Origin: Paenibacillus bovis
GTDB lineage: Bacteria > Bacillota > Bacilli > Paenibacillales > Paenibacillaceae
Direction: 5' to 3'
Length of the DNA stretch: 64,000 nt
NCBI RefSeq assembly: GCF_001421015.2
Contig: NZ_CP013023.1
Coordinates: forward strand, 2,473,501-2,537,500
Shown: positions 35,328-44,433 of the stretch, piece after piece
How the letters are laid out: every line of letters begins with the position of its first letter
Position numbering within the stretch: the stretch's first letter is position 1
Position numbers and translations under genes: made by a program
Notes under the pieces: model-generated
Databases searched by the model: none
Told to the model about the DNA's origin: nothing
What the model saw: the letters and a program-made list of their open reading frames with translations, nothing else

Positions 35328-35363
35328 AAGATCGTTCTCCTTTATAGGAGGGCGATCTTTTTT
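35328..35363 (+). terminator. Rho-independent terminator
   Basis: AAGATCGTTCTCC pairs with GGAGGGCGATCTT (wobble pairs) around TTTATA, followed by TTTT. Confidence 0.88.
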
Positions 35364-35535
35364 GTTATATAAATACAGGTATCTATCCGGCAAGTCAGAA
35401 GCACAAACGTCAAAACACAGCTGTTCTGTCATATTTGACATTCCCCGAATATTGGAACATTATAATGGTCAAAGTACTTAGTATGTATACATGAGTTCTA
35501 CTACTTATAGCGTCTGGCCGAAAGGAGCCTATACA

Positions 35536-36279
35536 ATGAATACGATTGTAAACTATGCGCATCGTGGAGCTTCGAGATATTGTCCGGAGAATACGATGGC
35601 TGCTTTCAAAAAAAGCCTGGAGCTTGGAGCTACAGGTATTGAGACGGATGTACAGATGACCAAGGATGGACGCCTTGTACTGATTCACGACGAGAGCGTA
35701 CAGCGTACGACCGGACAGCCCGGAGAGATCAAGGATTTGACCTATCGCCAGATCACCGAACTTGATGCAGGGTCATGGTACAGCAGTGAATTTGCCGGTG
35801 AGCGTATTCCTACACTTGGGCAGCTGCTGGACTGGATAGAGCCTACCGGAATGATGCTTAATGTAGAATTGAAAAATAATATGGAACCCTATGAAGGTAT
35901 GGAGGAAAAAGTCATCGCTGCTATCCGCAAACGCGGACTGTCCCAGCGAGTGCTGATCTCCAGCTTTAACCATTATTCGCTCGTGATCTGCAAACGTATC
36001 GCGCCGGAGATTCGGACAGCGATTCTGTATGGAGAGAATCTGTTTGAACCGTGGAAATATGCGCGCAGTATCGGAGCCTCGGCCCTGCATCCGTATTACA
36101 AGTTTATGAATCATAGCATGGTGCAGCAGGCGGCTGACCAGGGGATCATTTATAATCCGTTTACTATAAATGATCCTGCCGAGATGCGTGAATTGATCCG
36201 AATGGGAGTGAGTGGCATTATAACGGATTATCCGGATCGTCTGCATGAATTGCTGCAGGGCTCTGCTGCAGGACGCTAA
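35536..36279 (+). CDS. Glycerophosphodiester phosphodiesterase
   Basis: This 247-residue GDPD TIM-barrel enzyme hydrolyses glycerophosphodiesters to glycerol-3-phosphate and an alcohol. Motifs are AHRGASRYCPENT, ETDVQMTKDGRLVLIHDE with catalytic His and metal-binding Glu/Asp, and LNVELKN. There is no signal peptide, so it is cytosolic (UgpQ/YqiK-like). AAAGGAGCC lies 7 bp before ATG 35536; ATG 35491 is an upstream alternative without a good site. A TTGACA with a TATAAT 20 bp further on lies just upstream, a suboptimal spacing. Confidence 0.88.
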   Translation: MNTIVNYAHRGASRYCPENTMAAFKKSLELGATGIETDVQMTKDGRLVLIHDESVQRTTGQPGEIKDLTYRQITELDAGSWYSSEFAGERIPTLGQLLDWIEPTGMMLNVELKNNMEPYEGMEEKVIAAIRKRGLSQRVLISSFNHYSLVICKRIAPEIRTAILYGENLFEPWKYARSIGASALHPYYKFMNHSMVQQAADQGIIYNPFTINDPAEMRELIRMGVSGIITDYPDRLHELLQGSAAGR

Positions 36280-36361
36280 TTGAAAGTAAAGAATCATAAT
36301 CTAATGGACAACTGGATAATTTGAAACAAATAAATGATTATCAAGTAACTTATACTCTTCA

Positions 36362-36407
36362 CAAAAAAGCGCTGTATACCGTTGATAACGTATAAGCGTT
36401 TTTTTGT
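36362..36407 (+). terminator. Rho-independent terminator
   Basis: AAAAAAGCGCTGTATAC pairs with GTATAAGCGTTTTTTT (one bulge). Confidence 0.85.
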
Positions 36408-36504
36408 GTTTTGGTGACAATATAGACACCAAGCTTTTCAAGCGTAATAGAACAAGTTACAATAAACTGTACTGGAATTAAAGGTCACACCATGGAGACC
36501 AGCA

Positions 36505-37014
36505 ATGAGAAAAATACGTATTGGACGCTATCTTAAGTTAAACACGATCCGGCTCCTCCGTCTTCGAAAAGGAGCGCATCAGGTAGCGGTAGGCTTTGCA
36601 GTAGGACTTGTTCCCAGCTGGTACCCGCTGCTTGGTATCGGTCCGCTGCTATCACTCGGATTGAACAGGTTGTTTAAAGGTGCTTTGCCAGCAGCTATCT
36701 TTGCGGCATCACTCGATTCCTTTGTCTGGCCGCTTACCTTTTTTATGAATTATCATACCGGACACTTTCTTGTGACACTCTGGCGCTCTGCCAGTCTGCC
36801 TTCCCGAATGCCCAATGTGCGGATTCCGGACTGGCCTGAAGATTATATGCAGCCGATTCATCATGCTCATCGCTGGCGGGATGCGGGTATTGATTTTAGT
36901 GTAGGCGCTGCGGTAAACAGTCTGGTTTTTGGCATTATTATTTATGTCGTGATCAAATGGGTTATGCTTCGCTACCGTGAACATCTGCTGCGGATGCTGC
37001 GCGGCAAAAAATAA
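36505..37014 (+). CDS. DUF2062 membrane protein
   Basis: A 169-residue protein beginning with a basic segment, then GAHQVAVGFAVGLVPSWYPLLGIGPLLSL, the DUF2062 signature. It has two to three membrane helices and a C-terminal one (AAVNSLVFGIIIYVVIKWVML). The family has no known activity; some members sit beside glycosyltransferases. The ATG is preceded by GGAGACC. It appears monocistronic. Confidence 0.8.
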   Translation: MRKIRIGRYLKLNTIRLLRLRKGAHQVAVGFAVGLVPSWYPLLGIGPLLSLGLNRLFKGALPAAIFAASLDSFVWPLTFFMNYHTGHFLVTLWRSASLPSRMPNVRIPDWPEDYMQPIHHAHRWRDAGIDFSVGAAVNSLVFGIIIYVVIKWVMLRYREHLLRMLRGKK

Positions 37015-37119
37015 ATCCTCCTGCATTATACAGGCACATATACGGGTAATATACTATATTCTGCATTTGCTATCCCAGAACCCAATCCTACTAACTGTAA
37101 TAACAAAGGAGGAACATCC

Positions 37120-38220
37120 GTGAATTTTGGAGCCCGCATGCTGAAAACCGGAATTGCGGTTACGCTTGCTTTATACGCTAGCTCCTGGCTTAATCTGACG
37201 CCGCCTGTTATCGCGGCTATTGCTGCTATCTTTGCGATGCAGCCCTCGATTTATCGTTCATTTCGCTATTTTCTGGATCAGATTCAGACGAATACACTGG
37301 GAGCGATACTTGCCCTGCTCGGCGGGATGGTATTCTCGAATGAACCGATAGCCGTCGGACTGATGTGTATTGTAGTTATAATGATCTGTCTGCGGCTGAA
37401 TATGGGCGATACGATCGGTCTTACCCTGGTTACGGTTATCTCGGTTATGGAGGTATCCGGTCAGGGACAATGGCAGTTCGCTGTCAATCGCTTTACCCTC
37501 AGTATTATCGGGATCGTCTCGGCTTTCCTGATTAATATACTCGTTGCTCCGCCCAAGCCGCTCGGACAGTTCAAGGCCCAGATTGAGACAACATTCAGCC
37601 GTTTATCCCTGCTGCTGCGTACAGCCGTATCGGATGAAATCAAAGAAACCGTCTTCCGCGAGGAAAAACGTGCACTCGAGGGGGCTATTCAATCTCTGTC
37701 CGACAAGTACAACCTGATGGAAGAAGAGTCCAAAAAGCTCAAAAAAGCTTCGCTCAGCCGTCAGCGGCATCTGGTCGTCAACAAGCAGATGGTCACTTCA
37801 CTGCGTAAGGGAAATGATGTATTAACAGCGATTGAGCAGCATTATTTCCAGGCGGAACGAACACCGGAAATTGATGAATACTTTGATGCCCATCTGGAGC
37901 AGCTGATCAAATTCCATGAGCATATTCTGCTCAAACTGAACAACAAAATCAAAAATAACAACAGCGAAGCGGAAGAAGTCGAAGAAGCCAACGATAAATT
38001 CCTCGATACGATGATCGAACGTTACCAGGAGAATTTTGGCGGTGTGCTAAGATTGTCGATCGTAGCTGCAGTGATGTATGATTATGGTTACCAACTGGAA
38101 CGGCTGAACCGTCTCGTTGATCATCTGGAGTCCACGAGCCATCGTGACACAGATGATGATCAGGACGGCGCCAAATCCAAAACTGCGCGACGTACTTTCC
38201 CAACCTGGCCCTGGAAGTGA
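37120..38220 (+). CDS. Aromatic acid exporter family (FUSC-like) membrane protein
   Basis: A 366-residue protein with five to six N-terminal membrane helices (GARMLKTGIAVTLALYASSWL onward), resembling the ArAE/UPF0421 group. It is followed by a long charged, coiled-coil cytosolic half (about 155-366). The GTG start follows AAAGGAGGA. A MarR regulator starts 51 bp downstream, so the pair is probably an operon in which an aromatic compound relieves repression of its exporter. Substrate unknown. Confidence 0.82.
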   Translation: MNFGARMLKTGIAVTLALYASSWLNLTPPVIAAIAAIFAMQPSIYRSFRYFLDQIQTNTLGAILALLGGMVFSNEPIAVGLMCIVVIMICLRLNMGDTIGLTLVTVISVMEVSGQGQWQFAVNRFTLSIIGIVSAFLINILVAPPKPLGQFKAQIETTFSRLSLLLRTAVSDEIKETVFREEKRALEGAIQSLSDKYNLMEEESKKLKKASLSRQRHLVVNKQMVTSLRKGNDVLTAIEQHYFQAERTPEIDEYFDAHLEQLIKFHEHILLKLNNKIKNNNSEAEEVEEANDKFLDTMIERYQENFGGVLRLSIVAAVMYDYGYQLERLNRLVDHLESTSHRDTDDDQDGAKSKTARRTFPTWPWK

Positions 38221-38271
38221 TCTTCCGGGACCAGCAATAATACGGATTCGGTTCAAAGGAGATAGACGGGA

Positions 38272-38715
38272 ATGACAACAAATGTTCCTTACGCTTTAGA
38301 AAATTCAATCGGCTACAAATTGGCAATTGCTTCACGACTGACAAACAATCGGTTAAATCAGCGGTTCAGGGATGCTGGTTATCCGGTAACCCATGAGCAA
38401 TGGATCCTGATTTCCTATCTATGGAAAAGAGACGGACAGACACAGAACCGCCTCGCCCGGTTATCCCGCAAAGATCAGCCCAGTGTATCCAGACTGATCG
38501 ATAACATGATCCGTCGTGGTATGGTTACGCGTGTGCCCCATCCCGATGACCGCCGTACCAATCTGATTTATCTGACCGATTACTGCCGCAGTATTCTGGA
38601 TGATCTCGCTGCTAAGGCGACCCAGACGATCGAGGAAGTATTTAGTGGATTCAGTCGTGAAGAACGCGAGATTACACTGCGTCTTGTAGATCGTATTATC
38701 AAAAATATGGATTAG
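38272..38715 (+). CDS. MarR family transcriptional regulator
   Basis: A 147-residue winged-helix protein: dimerisation helices at both ends, recognition region NRLARLSRKDQPSVSRLIDNMIRRGMV, and the wing RVPHPDDRRTNLIYLT. The sequence DDRR in the wing is typical of MarR. CAAAGGAGAT precedes the ATG. It follows the FUSC-like gene and may control it by autoregulation. Confidence 0.9.
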   Translation: MTTNVPYALENSIGYKLAIASRLTNNRLNQRFRDAGYPVTHEQWILISYLWKRDGQTQNRLARLSRKDQPSVSRLIDNMIRRGMVTRVPHPDDRRTNLIYLTDYCRSILDDLAAKATQTIEEVFSGFSREEREITLRLVDRIIKNMD

Positions 38716-38920
38716 TCTAGATATGAAATTACAGGTATATGACTTACAGGATACTGTTATTTTTATCTGTCACATGAAATAGAGAAAAAGGTTGCTTTGA
38801 CTTCTATTAAAGCATATAACAACTGAAAAACACTTCTTTTATCCTAAAATGGTTATAGTCACCAGATACCTGCAGTTCGGGTAGTGATAAAAAGGATAGA
38901 ACGTAGAGCGAGTATCCTGG

Positions 38921-38978
38921 ATTCCCGGATCATAGACCATCACTTTGAACGAGAGTGGGTAGTCTGTGATCCGGGAAT
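38921..38978. repeat. Strong inverted repeat upstream of map
   Basis: ATTCCCGGATCATAGAC (38921-38937) pairs with GTCTGTGATCCGGGAAT (38962-38978) with one wobble; the 24-nt centre can pair further. It is followed by TTATTTT. It could be a terminator of an unseen RNA, a leader element or a small mobile-element remnant. Confidence 0.7.
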
Positions 38979-39010
38979 TTATTTTGAATGGGCGAAAAAT
39001 GGATTTCTAT

Positions 39011-39044
39011 TGCCCAGCGTATTGTTCTGTACAGACGCTGGGCA
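39011..39044. repeat. Second inverted repeat upstream of map
   Basis: TGCCCAGCGT (39011-39020) pairs perfectly with ACGCTGGGCA (39035-39044). No T-run follows. A TATAGT near 39083 could be the map -10 downstream of it. Confidence 0.65.
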
Positions 39045-39166
39045 AACGGGTGGTTCACTGTGCAAATTTTTGAATAATAAGGTATAGTAGAAGATAGTGT
39101 GAGCTTGAACAGAATGAATATAGCAGCTGTTATGCTGCTTGATGTTGAGTACAAAGGAGATTAAAC

Positions 39167-39910
39167 ATGATTGCAAAAACAGAGCAAGATATTGAAGGTT
39201 TGAAAAAAGTAGGTAAAGTCGTGGCGATTATTCGTGACGAATTGAAAAATATGGCGAAGCCGGGAGTACGCACGATTGATCTGGATCTGCGCGCTGCCGA
39301 ATTATTCGAACAGTACGGTGCAGTATCCGCACCAAAAGTAACGTATGATTTCCCTGGTTATACCTGTATTAGTATTAATGAAGAGGTAGCTCACGGTATC
39401 CCGGGAGAACGTGTAATCCAGGAAGGCGATCTGGTGAATGTAGACGTCTCGGGTTCACTGGATGGGTATTTTGCCGATACGGGTGTGTCTTTTGTCGTAG
39501 GGAAAGGCGATCCGCGACTGACTGCCCTGTGCGAAGCATCGATTCAAGCATTTGACGCGGCCGCCAAAAAGATCAAAGCAGGTTCCAAACGCAGCAATGC
39601 AGGCAAAGCCAGCCATAACACAGCCCGCAAATTGGGCTTTACTGTTATCACAAATCTGACCGGACACGGCATTGGCAAATCACTGCATGATGAGCCTGAG
39701 TACATTCTGAGCTATTATGATCCTACCGATAATGATCTGTGGAAAGAAGGATCTGTTATCGCTTTTGAACCGTTCGTTTCTACCAAGGCAGAAGAAGTAT
39801 TCGAAGGAAGCGATGGCTGGACACTCAAAACGGATGATGGCAGCTTTGTTGCCCAGTATGAACACACCCTGATTATTACCAAGGGCGAACCGATTATTTT
39901 GACCAAATAA
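39167..39910 (+). CDS. map: Methionine aminopeptidase, type I
   Basis: This enzyme removes the initiator methionine from new proteins in the cytosol using two metal ions. The 247-residue pita-bread fold has ligands in VNVDVSGSLDGYFADTG (two Asp), TGHGIGKSLHDEP (His), AFEPF (Glu) and QYEHT (Glu). The substrate-binding histidine is in EEVAHGIPG. ACAAAGGAG precedes the ATG. It is separate from the ribosomal protein operon where map often lies, so it is probably a second, MapB/YflG-like copy; a main copy should exist elsewhere. Confidence 0.92.
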   Translation: MIAKTEQDIEGLKKVGKVVAIIRDELKNMAKPGVRTIDLDLRAAELFEQYGAVSAPKVTYDFPGYTCISINEEVAHGIPGERVIQEGDLVNVDVSGSLDGYFADTGVSFVVGKGDPRLTALCEASIQAFDAAAKKIKAGSKRSNAGKASHNTARKLGFTVITNLTGHGIGKSLHDEPEYILSYYDPTDNDLWKEGSVIAFEPFVSTKAEEVFEGSDGWTLKTDDGSFVAQYEHTLIITKGEPIILTK

Positions 39911-39929
39911 CCGCGCCATGATAACTAAA

Positions 39930-39970
39930 AAAGCCGCATGACCGAATATATTCAGTCGTGCGGCTTTGCT
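39930..39970 (+). terminator. Terminator of map
   Basis: AAAGCCGCATGAC pairs with GTCGTGCGGCTTT (one wobble). Confidence 0.85.
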
Positions 39971-40147
39971 ATTTGCAATTTATAAAAGAAAGTCGTAAAA
40001 TAAAAAATGCTCTGCAAAATGGCAGAGTGTTGTAAATGAGCATATTTTAATATGATATTATCACACATTCATATAAATGTCAAATATAAATTTGAACGCC
40101 TGATTTACACCTGATTCATAAATAGACATAGACAAGGGGATGGCGGC

Positions 40148-42505
40148 ATGGCAATAGAAGATCAAGATTGGCAAGCAGAGCAGGATCGCGTCAATGATGT
40201 AACTGCCAAGATTAACAGTAAAATCCGTGTGCTGGAGCAGCAGGTCGGCGAAAGCCGGGGCGATGTAGTCGGAATGCGTAAAGATTTCTGGGACGAAGTA
40301 TCCATTAATTTCAGTGAACAGGATGATGTGGGTGAGACATCGACGAGTTTGCGTCAGCAGTCTCAGGTACTGTCCGAGCTGGAGCTGAGCCACCGTCGTT
40401 CCAGTCTGACCCTGGACAAGCTGCGTCGTCTGTCCAGTTCGCCGTATTTCGGCCGGATCGATTTTAAGGAAAAAGATGGAGGACCTACAGATCGCATTTA
40501 TCTGGGTATCGGCTCCTTTCTGGATGAGAATGAAGAGGATTTTCTGATTTATGACTGGCGTGCACCGGTATCCAGTCTGTATTATGATGGTGCACCGGGA
40601 CCGGCTTCGTATCGTACGCCGGTAGGGTCTATTGAAGGCGATATGGAACTGAAGCGCCAATTTGTTATCCGTGATGCGAATATCAAGGTTCTGTTTGATA
40701 CCGGGGTAACGATTGGGGATGAACTGCTGCAGCAGGTACTCAGTCATACCGCCGATAACCAGATGAAAAATATCGTAGCGACTATCCAAAAAGAACAAAA
40801 TAGCGTTATTCGCAATGACCGCAGCCGTATGCTGATTGTACAGGGAGCAGCAGGCAGTGGTAAAACTTCGGCAGCCCTGCAGCGTGTCGCCTATCTGCTG
40901 TATCGCTATCGCGAAAGTCTGCGCGCCGATCAGATGGTTCTGTTTTCCCCGAACTCGATGTTTAACAGCTATGTCTCGACCGTTCTGCCGGAGTTGGGTG
41001 AAGAAAATATGCTGCAGACTACGTTTCAGGCGTATCTGGAAGTTCGGATCGGACATGAATTTGATCTGGAAGATATTTTCTCGCAGATGGAATATTTGCT
41101 GGCCTGGTCGGAGGATGACGGACATCCAGTCCGTGTGCAGGGAATCCGCTACAAATCATCCGCCGAATATTTTAAGGCGATCCGTCGCTATGCTGATTTG
41201 CTGCTGCATGAAGGCATGAGCTTCCGCGCGGTTCGTTTCCAGGGACGCGAGATTGTATCCAGGCAGCAGATGCTGGATCAGTTCTACAGCTACGATCCGG
41301 CTGTAAAGCTGGGCAATCGTATTGAACTGCTGCGCGAATGGCTGCTCAAGGAAGTGAATGATTTTGGCCGCCGCGAGCGCAAGGAACCATGGGTGGAGGA
41401 GCAGATTCAGACGCTGAGTACCGATGATTATCACCGGGCCTACACGATGATGCGCCGCAAGCAGAAGAACAAATCCGTTTCCTTTGATGATTTCCAGCTG
41501 GAAGCGGAAATGGCTGCACGCATGGTTGTGAATAACTGGCTCAAGCCGCTGCGCAAATGGGTCAAACGGCTGCGCTTTATCGATCTGAGTGGTCTGTATC
41601 GCCGTTTGTTTACCGATGAACAGCTGTTTACCCGGGTTAATGGCGATACGCTGCCAGCAGGCTGGCATGAATTCGGTCCGCAGACTGTCAGCCGTATGCA
41701 AAAGGGTGAATTGGCCTACGAAGATGCTACACCGTATCTGTATCTCAAAGAGCATCTGCAGGGGTTCCGCTCGAATACATCGATCAAGCATATGATTGTG
41801 GATGAAGTGCAGGATTATTCCCCGTTCCAACTGGAATTTATGAAGCGTCTGTTCCCGAGAGCACGTATGACTGCACTGGGCGATCTGAATCAGGCGATCT
41901 ACAGTCATAACTCGGTCTTCGATGAAGAAGAACCACTGCTGGAGCTGTATGGCAAAGAGAACACCGAGCTAATCCGTCTCACTCGCAGCTACCGTTCCAC
42001 TTACGAGATTGTTGATTTTACGCGCCAAATGATTCCGGGCGGCGAACATATTGTTCCTTTCAATCGCCGTGGGGACAAGCCTGTTGTATCGCTGTATAAT
42101 GATCGCGAAGAAATGCATCAGGAAATTGTGCGCAATATTCATCATTTGCAGCAGCAGGGTTATCAGTATACTGCGATTATCTGCAAAACCGAGAGCGAAT
42201 GTACAGAAGCCTATGAAGCACTCAAGGATCAGATTACAATGCGTAAAATGACCAAAAACACGCCGATATTCGAAAAAGGTACGATCATTATTCCTGCCTA
42301 TCTGGCCAAAGGCGTAGAATTCGATGCCGTTATCCTGTACGATGCTTCCCGTGATCGTTATAACCGTGAAGCCGAGCGCAAGCTGTTCTATACGGCCTGC
42401 ACACGGGCCATGCATCTGCTGTATCTGTATGCGATCGAGGAGCCTACACCGCTGATTCAAGATGTAAATCCAGAAAGCTATGTATTGCAGGATTATCGCG
42501 ACTGA
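40148..42505 (+). CDS. helD: RNA polymerase recycling motor HelD
   Basis: A 785-residue superfamily 1 helicase-like ATPase that binds RNA polymerase and clears stalled complexes. The N-terminal coiled-coil arm (1-100) is followed by the ATPase core: Walker A VQGAAGSGKTSAALQR (about residue 235), Walker B VDEVQDYSPFQ, and motifs III-VI (LGDLNQAIY, TRSYRST, YLAKGVEFDAVI, YTACTRAMH). The size and the WDEVSIN and YDWRAPVSSLYYD segments match HelD rather than UvrD or RecD2. A second start, GTG or ATG near 40148, is unlikely. It is monocistronic and ends in a terminator. Confidence 0.9.
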   Translation: MAIEDQDWQAEQDRVNDVTAKINSKIRVLEQQVGESRGDVVGMRKDFWDEVSINFSEQDDVGETSTSLRQQSQVLSELELSHRRSSLTLDKLRRLSSSPYFGRIDFKEKDGGPTDRIYLGIGSFLDENEEDFLIYDWRAPVSSLYYDGAPGPASYRTPVGSIEGDMELKRQFVIRDANIKVLFDTGVTIGDELLQQVLSHTADNQMKNIVATIQKEQNSVIRNDRSRMLIVQGAAGSGKTSAALQRVAYLLYRYRESLRADQMVLFSPNSMFNSYVSTVLPELGEENMLQTTFQAYLEVRIGHEFDLEDIFSQMEYLLAWSEDDGHPVRVQGIRYKSSAEYFKAIRRYADLLLHEGMSFRAVRFQGREIVSRQQMLDQFYSYDPAVKLGNRIELLREWLLKEVNDFGRRERKEPWVEEQIQTLSTDDYHRAYTMMRRKQKNKSVSFDDFQLEAEMAARMVVNNWLKPLRKWVKRLRFIDLSGLYRRLFTDEQLFTRVNGDTLPAGWHEFGPQTVSRMQKGELAYEDATPYLYLKEHLQGFRSNTSIKHMIVDEVQDYSPFQLEFMKRLFPRARMTALGDLNQAIYSHNSVFDEEEPLLELYGKENTELIRLTRSYRSTYEIVDFTRQMIPGGEHIVPFNRRGDKPVVSLYNDREEMHQEIVRNIHHLQQQGYQYTAIICKTESECTEAYEALKDQITMRKMTKNTPIFEKGTIIIPAYLAKGVEFDAVILYDASRDRYNREAERKLFYTACTRAMHLLYLYAIEEPTPLIQDVNPESYVLQDYRD

Positions 42506-42588
42506 CCTGGAGCGTGCAGATCTATGCGCTGTATAAGCAGCATTGTATTTATAATGCAGATCGATAGCTACTAATGATACACGATTAT

Positions 42589-42627
42589 AAAAGGGAGAAG
42601 GATGATTATTCATCGTTCTCCCTTTTG
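42589..42627 (+). terminator. Terminator after helD
   Basis: AAAAGGGAGAAGGATGA pairs with TCATCGTTCTCCCTTTT with a bulge. Confidence 0.85.
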
Positions 42628-42796
42628 CATAATATTATGATATTGTACAGGATAATCCCTGCTTATATCGATAGCAACGATCCCAAAGTATGTATAGCAA
42701 GCATAATAGATCTGCAGATTCGTTAACAGCTAAATGCAATAGACAAAAAGAAATTCGTAAAAAAGCAGGGATAGAAAAAGAAAGGAACCTATTCAT

Positions 42797-43165
42797 ATGA
42801 ACCAAAGACAGCGTAAGAAAATTATCCTGCAGCAGTGGATTATTGTCGAACGTATAGAGATGGACGAAGAACGGTATACACTATACGCAATAGATTTTCA
42901 GCGTCAAGGGAGATACAGCTGGTCCTGCTGGCGCAGCCAAGAAGAAATGCTGCAATTCAGAATTCCTGTCCGCTGCAAAACAGGAGGGACCCGCATCCAT
43001 TATCAACCTTGCGCCAAAATCGCCAGCAAAGCCATCTGGCTGGCTCTCGATGAAGAACAGTACGAACAGCTGGAACAGCTATTTTATCAACCTCTGTCAC
43101 GTAACCGCTGGCAAGCTTTTTTGCAGCATTTGAATAAGGTTCTGCCCAAGAGCCCGAGCGAATAG
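42797..43165 (+). CDS. Hypothetical protein (122 aa)
   Basis: A small cytosolic protein rich in W, Q, R and Y (RYSWSCWRSQEEMLQFRIPVRCKTGG), with three cysteines and a C-terminal helical half (EEQYEQLEQLFYQPLSRNRWQAFLQHL). No family is recognised. AAAGGAACC precedes the ATG. It is convergent with the AraC regulator at 43186, with only 20 bp between them. Confidence 0.6.
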   Translation: MNQRQRKKIILQQWIIVERIEMDEERYTLYAIDFQRQGRYSWSCWRSQEEMLQFRIPVRCKTGGTRIHYQPCAKIASKAIWLALDEEQYEQLEQLFYQPLSRNRWQAFLQHLNKVLPKSPSE

Positions 43166-43185
43166 CTGTTGATCAATAGCATGAT

Positions 43186-44118
43186 TTAGCTGTTCACATC
43201 CATCAGCTCTGTAATCAGTGCAGGAGTAGCTGCAGTCACCTGCTTGCGATAGCGGGAAGGGGTGCATCCGCGATGTTGTTTGAATACCGATATGAAATAG
43301 CTAAGGCTGTCGAAACCTACTTCAAGCGAGATATCTACAATCTTGCGATCGGTAGTCTCTAGCAATCGGCATGCCTGCTGGGTACGATAGCGATTAATAT
43401 AGTCGACCGGACTTTTCTGGGTCAGACTTTTGAAAAAGCGGCAGAAATGCCCTTCGCTCATATTAATCAGCTCTGCCAGATCGCGAAGCCGCAGCGGCTG
43501 CTGATATTGCTGGTGAATATGTCCTAATACCAGCTTGAGGCGCTCCATTTTGTCGCTGGCTGCTGTAAAAGGAACCGGCTGATGATCCATATGCTCCATC
43601 ATTAGCGAGATCATCAGATACAGATACGCTTTGGTTTTTAATTCAAAAGCAGTAGTCCGTGTTTCATTCATACGAATAATCTGCTGCAGCAGTGTCAGAA
43701 GCTCTGTCTGCCATTCCTGATCGTGGGTTAGATGAACAGGCGGCTGGATTTTCCGGCCGAGCAGCGGGTCCAAATAGCTGGCCTGTACCGTATCATAGGA
43801 TGGGCTGTTAAGCAGCGACATGCCAAATACTGTTGCCGCGAAGCTGCAGGATTCCTCACCAATCTGATAAGCGGTATGAATCTCGCCGCTGTTGACGAAT
43901 ACAGCCTCGCCTGCTTGGACTTCATAAGCCTGTGTGCCAATCTGGAACATGGCTCTGCCGCCAGTGACGAGTATAAACTCTGGCTCCTCATGCCAGTGAC
44001 ATTCCAGAATCGTCTCTTCTTGCAGATCATCCATAAAATACACACTTACCGGATACATGCGGCTGCCATGAATCCGGTTTTCTTTTAACTTATCCCGGAT
44101 CGGTTCAAAGCTGTTCAA
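43186..44118 (-). CDS. AraC family transcriptional regulator
   Basis: A 310-residue regulator with an N-terminal cupin-like ligand domain (HWHEEPEFILVTGGRAMFQIG, residues 42-62) and a C-terminal double helix-turn-helix (LRLRDLAELINMSEGHFCRFFK and VDISLEVGFDSLSYFISVFK). The SYF replacement of the usual SHF is seen. It is divergent from the alpha-xylosidase gene across 315 bp and is therefore its likely sugar-responsive activator. Confidence 0.88.
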   Translation of the reverse strand: MNSFEPIRDKLKENRIHGSRMYPVSVYFMDDLQEETILECHWHEEPEFILVTGGRAMFQIGTQAYEVQAGEAVFVNSGEIHTAYQIGEESCSFAATVFGMSLLNSPSYDTVQASYLDPLLGRKIQPPVHLTHDQEWQTELLTLLQQIIRMNETRTTAFELKTKAYLYLMISLMMEHMDHQPVPFTAASDKMERLKLVLGHIHQQYQQPLRLRDLAELINMSEGHFCRFFKSLTQKSPVDYINRYRTQQACRLLETTDRKIVDISLEVGFDSLSYFISVFKQHRGCTPSRYRKQVTAATPALITELMDVNS

Positions 44119-44327
44119 TTGATCTGCCTCCTGACTTCGTCTGTTTCTGTATTTATATTTATGTCCAGGTGTGTGTCTATAGTTAGGTGAAGTTCTGTTT
44201 TTGTAATTACATCAGTTTTGGCATCTTATCCATATCTGTCTGTTGTGAACCTGAATAGGCGAAACAGGATTTCAAGTGGTATACAGATGGGATATCAAAA
44301 TCCTGCTACTATTCATCAAAATAAAAG

Positions 44328-44344
44328 AAGAAAAGCGCTTTCTT
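44328..44344. promoter_or_regulatory. Candidate cre or regulator-binding palindrome before yicI
   Basis: AAGAAAAGCGCTTTCTT is a near-perfect palindrome with the cre core AAGCGCTT. Two positions outside the core differ from the CcpA consensus. It lies 90 bp before the alpha-xylosidase ATG. Confidence 0.4.
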
Positions 44345-44433
44345 AATCAATATTATTATACATAGATCAAGATTACACAAGTGTTCATCAGATAGGGATG
44401 ACTAAATACAGGTTTTGATGGAGGGAATTATTC

